The notes under the pieces: model-generated
What the model was told of the DNA's origin: nothing
The model's database searches: none
The model's input: only the letters and a program-made list of their open reading frames with translations
Translations under genes and position numbers: made by a program
In this document: positions 7,155 to 9,719 of the stretch, piece by piece
Layout of the letters: each line of letters begins with the position of its first letter
How positions within the stretch are numbered: position 1 is the first letter of the stretch
Assembly: GCA_023421635.1 (NCBI GenBank)
Contig: JAEZSU010000077.1
Location: forward strand, 1 to 9,719
Source: Actinomycetes bacterium
GTDB taxonomy: Bacteria; Actinomycetota; Actinomycetes; Actinomycetales; Microbacteriaceae
DNA: 9,719 bases
Direction of reading: 5' to 3'

Positions 7155-7553
7155 TCACCACACGTAGGCGAGGACTTCCCCACCCACGCCCTTCGACTCG
7201 GCCTGGCGGTCAGTCAGCAGACCGGAGGAGGTGGACAGGATGGCGATGCCGAGGCCACCGAGGACCGTGGGCAGCTCGCCGGACTTCGCGTAGACGCGCA
7301 GGCCGGGCTTGGACACGCGCTTGATGCCGGCGATGGACCGCTCGCGGTTCGGGCCGTACTTCAGCGTCAGGGTGAGGGTCTGGCCGACGCGAGCGTCGGA
7401 CACGGCCCACTCCGAGATGTAGCCCTCCTGCTTGAGGATCTCGGCGATGTGCGTCTTGAGCTTGGAGCTCGGCAGCGACACGGTGTCGTGGTGGGCCGAG
7501 TTCGCGTTGCGCAGACGGGTCAGCATGTCTGCGACCGGGTCTGTCATTGTCAT
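7155..7553 (-). CDS. rpsH: 30S ribosomal protein S8 (uS8)
   Basis: Protein of 132 residues that binds 16S rRNA helix 21. It shows [17 protein letters not shown] at the start and the S8 C-terminal signature [17 protein letters not shown]...[10 protein letters not shown] chose the ATG at 7553 because GAAGGAA ends 8 nt upstream. A longer frame from a GTG at 7574 would add seven residues and lies before that site; the in-frame ATG at 7547 is farther from it. In E. coli S8 represses the spc operon by binding its mRNA near rplE; the structured gap upstream of this gene is a possible, unproven site of that kind. Confidence 0.96.
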   Translation of the reverse strand: MTMTDPVADMLTRLRNANSAHHDTVSLPSSKLKTHIAEILKQEGYISEWAVSDARVGQTLTLTLKYGPNRERSIAGIKRVSKPGLRVYAKSGELPTVLGGLGIAILSTSSGLLTDRQAESKGVGGEVLAYVW

Positions 7554-7561
7554 GTGTGGTG

Positions 7562-7568
7562 TTCCTTC
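7562..7568 (-). promoter_or_regulatory. Shine-Dalgarno site of rpsH
   Basis: GAAGGAA on the minus strand, ending 8 nt before the ATG at 7553. It decides the S8 start over the in-frame GTG at 7574, which lies upstream of it. Confidence 0.75.
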
Positions 7569-7571
7569 GTT

Positions 7572-7634
7572 CACCAGGTTTCGACGCGCCGTTACACGAC
7601 GGCCGACCTGTGGTGGTTGCCGGCGGTCGCCGGC
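7572..7634 (-). promoter_or_regulatory. Structured gap between rplE and rpsH; rpsN absent
   Basis: The 90-nt gap 7554-7643 holds two structures in the transcript direction. First is a stem GCCGGC/GCCGGC (7629-7634 with 7619-7624, 4-nt loop), 9 nt after the rplE TAA. Next is a nested hairpin: outer CAGGT/ACCTG (7606-7610 with 7575-7579, extendable by CAC/GTG with a 2-nt bulge) and inner GCCGT/ACGGC (7599-7603 with 7588-7592, 6-nt loop), with an asymmetric internal loop between them. The gap is too short for rpsN (about 61 codons for the zinc form) and its translation shows no uS14 motif. Confidence 0.5.
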
Positions 7635-7643
7635 GTTGGGGGC

Positions 7644-8231
7644 TTACTTCGCGTCGTCCGACTTGAAGGGGAAGCCGAGGTGGCGCAGGAGTGCGCGGCC
7701 CTCGTCGTCCGTCTTCGCGCTGGTGACGACCGTGATGTCGAAGCCGCGGACGCGGTCGATCTTGTCCTGGTTGATCTCGTGGAAGACCGACTGCTCCTGC
7801 AGGCCGAACGTGTAGTTGCCCGAGCCGTCGAACTGGCGGTCGCTCAGCCCGCGGAAGTCGCGGATGCGGGGCAGTGCCAGGTTCACCAGACGGTCCAGGA
7901 ACTCCCAGGCGCGGTCGCCACGAAGCGTGACGTGCGCACCGAGGGGCTGGCCCTCGCGCAGCTTGAACTGCGCGATGGACTTCCGGGCCTTGGTGACGAT
8001 CGGCTTCTGGCCGGTGATCTTGGTGAGGTCGTCGATCGCGCCCTCGATCACCTTGCTGTCGCGAGCTGCCTCGCCGACACCGGTGTTCACCACGACCTTG
8101 ACCAGACCCGGGATCTGCATCACGTTCTCGTACCCGAACTCGTCCCGCAGCTTCTGCTGGATCTCGTCCCGGTACTTCTGCTTGAGGCGGGGCTGGATCT
8201 TGCCAGCCTCCACGGCAGTTGCGTTGCTCAT
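7644..8231 (-). CDS. rplE: 50S ribosomal protein L5 (uL5)
   Basis: Protein of 195 residues against 179 in E. coli, with a slightly longer N-terminus. Motifs are [11 protein letters not shown] (5S rRNA side), [35 protein letters not shown] and the C-terminal [19 protein letters not shown]. It binds 5S rRNA with L18 and contacts the P-site tRNA. The ATG at 8231 lies 2 nt after the rplX TGA. The next gene in the same direction is rpsH rather than rpsN. Confidence 0.97.
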   Translation of the reverse strand: MSNATAVEAGKIQPRLKQKYRDEIQQKLRDEFGYENVMQIPGLVKVVVNTGVGEAARDSKVIEGAIDDLTKITGQKPIVTKARKSIAQFKLREGQPLGAHVTLRGDRAWEFLDRLVNLALPRIRDFRGLSDRQFDGSGNYTFGLQEQSVFHEINQDKIDRVRGFDITVVTSAKTDDEGRALLRHLGFPFKSDDAK

Positions 8232-8233
8232 GC

Positions 8234-8593
8234 TCAGAGGTCCTTGCCGCTCTTCTTCGCGTAGCGCACGCGGACCGTGCGCTTCACGCCGTCCTTGACC
8301 TGCTCCTCGACGCGGTGGCCGACACGGGTCGGCTTCTTGCTCGAGGGGTCGACCAGGGCGACGTTGGAGATGTGGATGGGGGCTTCGAAGGTCTCGATGC
8401 CGCCCGTCTTGGTGCCGCGCTGGGACTGGCCCACGCGGTTGTGCTTCGTGACGTAGTTCACGCCCTCGACGATGACGCGGTTCTGCTCGACAAGGACCTC
8501 GAGGACCTTGCCCTGCTTGCCGCGGTCGCCGCCGCGCTCGGGCTTGGCGCCCGAGATGACCTGAACCAGGTCGCCCTTCTTGATCTTCGCCAT
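8234..8593 (-). CDS. rplX: 50S ribosomal protein L24 (uL24)
   Basis: Protein of 119 residues, an assembly-initiating 23S rRNA-binding protein near the exit tunnel. A KOW motif occupies residues 6-33 ([12 protein letters not shown]...GKQGKVLEV), with several more residues (KPERGGDR) in its loop than the E. coli form. It continues with [15 protein letters not shown] and [13 protein letters not shown]. The ATG at 8593 follows the rplN TGA by 2 nt. Confidence 0.97.
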   Translation of the reverse strand: MAKIKKGDLVQVISGAKPERGGDRGKQGKVLEVLVEQNRVIVEGVNYVTKHNRVGQSQRGTKTGGIETFEAPIHISNVALVDPSSKKPTRVGHRVEEQVKDGVKRTVRVRYAKKSGKDL

Positions 8594-8595
8594 GA

Positions 8596-8964
8596 TCAGA
8601 TGACCTCCGGGGCGAGCGAGACGATCTTCATGAACTTCTTGTCACGAAGCTCACGACCGACCGGGCCGAAGATACGGGTGCCGCGGGGCTCCCCGTCGTT
8701 CTTCAGGATCACGGCGGCGTTCTCGTCGAACTTGATGTACGAGCCGTCGGGACGACGGGTCTCCTTGACGGTGCGGACGACGACGGCCTTGACCACGTCG
8801 CCCTTCTTGACGTTTCCGCCCGGGATGGCGTCCTTCACCGTGGCGACGATGACGTCGCCCAGACCGGCGTAGCGCCGGTTGGAGCCGCCGAGCACACGGA
8901 TCGTGAGCAGCTCCTTGGCACCGGTGTTGTCGGCCACCTTGAGGCGGGATTCGTTCTGAATCAC
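8596..8964 (-). CDS. rplN: 50S ribosomal protein L14 (uL14)
   Basis: Protein of 122 residues, essentially the family length. The start [20 protein letters not shown] and the signature [28 protein letters not shown] are typical. It lies at the subunit interface. The start is GTG at 8964, with AAGGAG 6 nt upstream. The 34-nt gap before it carries hairpins that could affect access to this site. Confidence 0.97.
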   Translation of the reverse strand: MIQNESRLKVADNTGAKELLTIRVLGGSNRRYAGLGDVIVATVKDAIPGGNVKKGDVVKAVVVRTVKETRRPDGSYIKFDENAAVILKNDGEPRGTRIFGPVGRELRDKKFMKIVSLAPEVI

Positions 8965-8970
8965 TTCTTA

Positions 8971-8976
8971 CTCCTT
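8971..8976 (-). promoter_or_regulatory. Shine-Dalgarno site of rplN
   Basis: AAGGAG on the minus strand, 6 nt before the GTG start at 8964. Its first three bases fall inside the small stem 8974-8978/8982-8986. Confidence 0.78.
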
Positions 8977-9006
8977 GGATTCCAAGTAGCCCTCGGGCTT
9001 ACTTGG
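8974..9006 (-). promoter_or_regulatory. Competing hairpins at the rpsQ-rplN junction
   Basis: Hairpin 1 spans the rpsQ stop: CCAAGT (9006-9001) pairs with ACTTGG (8987-8982), one bulged A (9000), then AGCC (8999-8996) pairs with GGCT (8991-8988), 4-nt loop. Hairpin 2 uses the same CTTGG (8986-8982) against CCAAG (8978-8974), which runs into the rplN ribosome-binding site. The two cannot form together. A terminating ribosome on rpsQ would block hairpin 1. A regulatory role is an inference. Confidence 0.5.
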
Positions 9007-9325
9007 CCTTCTCGAGGATCTCGACCAGGCGCCAGCGCTTGGTGGCGCTCAGCGGACGGGTCTCGTTGATGACGACCAGGTCACCGATACCGGCGGAGTT
9101 GGTCTCGTCGTGCGCCTTCACCTTGGAGGTGCGGCGGATGACCTTGCCGTAGAGCGGGTGCTTCACGCGGTCCTCGACCTCGACGACGATGGTCTTGTCC
9201 ATCTTGTCGCTGACGACGTAGCCGCGGCGCGACTTGCGGTAGCCGCGGGCCTGCGCGTCGCGCACATCGTGCTCGGCGCTCTCGTGGCCCGCCTTGGCGG
9301 CCTCGTCCTTCTTCGTGGTGGCCAT
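8999..9325 (-). CDS. rpsQ: 30S ribosomal protein S17 (uS17) with N-terminal extension
   Basis: Protein of 108 residues against 84 in E. coli. The core starts near residue 28 ([21 protein letters not shown]) and ends with the signature [24 protein letters not shown] (81-104). Residues 1-27 are an added charged tail. The junction reads GTGATG: the ATG at 9325 overlaps the rpmC TGA by 1 nt, and the GTG at 9328 overlaps it by 4 nt and would add one Met. AAGGAG lies 7 nt from the GTG and 10 nt from the ATG, so the true start is uncertain by one codon. Confidence 0.95.
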   Translation of the reverse strand: MATTKKDEAAKAGHESAEHDVRDAQARGYRKSRRGYVVSDKMDKTIVVEVEDRVKHPLYGKVIRRTSKVKAHDETNSAGIGDLVVINETRPLSATKRWRLVEILEKAK

Positions 9326-9639
9326 CACTCAGCCTCTCCTTCGGCGGCGGCCGAGGTGTCCTCGGTCTTCTTCGCCTTGCTCTTCTTCGCCTTGGCCGGG
9401 GCCTCGACGGGCGCGGGGGTGGCACGGATGCCAAGCTCGCGCTCGCGGATCACGGTGTAGAGCCGCGCGATGTCGCGCTTGACGGCGCGGATGCGGCCGT
9501 GGCTCTCGAGCTGGCCGGTGGCCGACTGGAAGCGCAGGTTGAACAGCTCTTCCTTGGCCTTGCGCAGCTCCTCGACGAGGCGCTGGTCTTCGAACGTGTC
9601 GAGCTCGCTCGGGGCGAGCTGCTTGGTGCCGATCGCCAT
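9325..9639 (-). CDS. rpmC: 50S ribosomal protein L29 (uL29) with Lys/Ala-rich C-terminal tail
   Basis: Protein of 104 residues against about 63 in E. coli. The two-helix hairpin core is at residues 7-72, with the L29 signature [30 protein letters not shown] split around residues 31-60. Residues 73-104 form an added tail: Pro/Ala, then [10 protein letters not shown], then an acidic end (EGEAE). It sits near the exit tunnel beside L23. The ATG at 9639 shares one base with the rplP TAA (TAATG). Confidence 0.96.
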   Translation of the reverse strand: MAIGTKQLAPSELDTFEDQRLVEELRKAKEELFNLRFQSATGQLESHGRIRAVKRDIARLYTVIRERELGIRATPAPVEAPAKAKKSKAKKTEDTSAAAEGEAE

Positions 9640-9719
9640 TACGCGTCGCCCTCCTCGCGCTTGATGATTCGTGCCTTGAGCGGCAGCTTGTGGATGGCAC
9701 GGGTCAGGGCCTCACGAGC
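9639..9719 (-). CDS. rplP: 50S ribosomal protein L16 (uL16), C-terminal 26 residues only
   Basis: The frame is open at the window edge. The minus strand from 9719 translates as [20 protein letters not shown] followed by REEGDA and TAA. The piece [15 protein letters not shown] matches the conserved C-terminus of bacterial L16 and the position just before rpmC is the conserved one. The 5' part lies outside the window. Confidence 0.93.
   Translation of the reverse strand, partial: AREALTRAIHKLPLKARIIKREEGDA

Noticed and set aside
7554..7574. GTG start of rpsH at 7574
   Set aside because: It would add MNEGTPH upstream of, and including, the GAAGGAA site. The ATG at 7553 is correctly spaced and gives the usual S8 N-terminus.
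6216..8264. 682-codon plus-strand open frame opposite rplR-rplE
   Set aside because: It runs antisense to four conserved ribosomal-protein genes, with Leu/Asp/Val/Arg-rich low-information sequence. It arises from GC-rich third codon positions.
1..9719. CRISPR array, insertion sequence, prophage or integrase genes
   Set aside because: No regularly spaced direct repeats, transposase or phage-like frames were seen. Apart from the left end, the window is conserved ribosomal and secY-region sequence.

Overview
The window is high-GC and carries one continuous stretch of minus-strand genes. Gene order, protein lengths and sequence flavour point to an actinobacterium of the order Micrococcales, most likely Microbacteriaceae and Microbacterium-like. 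The genus is an inference from protein resemblance and was not checked by a search.

Reading the minus strand 5'->3' (right to left), positions 9719 to 4816 hold the second part of the S10 operon and the spc operon: rplP (3' end only), rpmC, rpsQ, rplN, rplX, rplE, rpsH, rplF, rplR, rpsE, rpmD, rplO. Most junctions overlap by 1-4 nt or have gaps of 2-6 nt, so translation is probably coupled. Two junctions are longer and structured: rpsQ-rplN (hairpin over the rpsQ stop, with a competing hairpin over the rplN Shine-Dalgarno site) and rplE-rpsH (90 nt, where many bacteria carry rpsN, which is absent here).

A terminator-like hairpin with no U tract follows rplO. A candidate promoter and a good GTG start context then open a second unit: secY (Sec translocon channel), adk (adenylate kinase), map (methionine aminopeptidase) and a membrane-anchored DsbA-like thioredoxin-fold protein. 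secY-adk-map overlap by 1-4 nt, and the DsbA-like gene follows map after 8 nt. The unit mixes the export channel, N-terminal methionine processing and a probable extracytoplasmic disulfide or thiol enzyme.

The left end (1-1235) is more accessory in character. It holds an AbiEi-like protein with a C-terminal DUF559/PD-(D/E)xK-type domain, where infA-rpmJ-rpsM would be expected in many bacteria. A large imperfect inverted repeat (two 27-bp arms) lies between this gene and the DsbA-like gene. A third copy of the same 27-bp unit (23 of 27 identical) forms the last codons of the AbiEi-like gene. This region is also rich in the hexamer GGATGC/GCATCC.

Most of the window is conserved housekeeping sequence and I see no clear new multi-gene system. 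The best leads are the 27-bp repeat family around the AbiEi-like gene, the alternative hairpins at rpsQ-rplN, and the structured rplE-rpsH gap where rpsN is missing.
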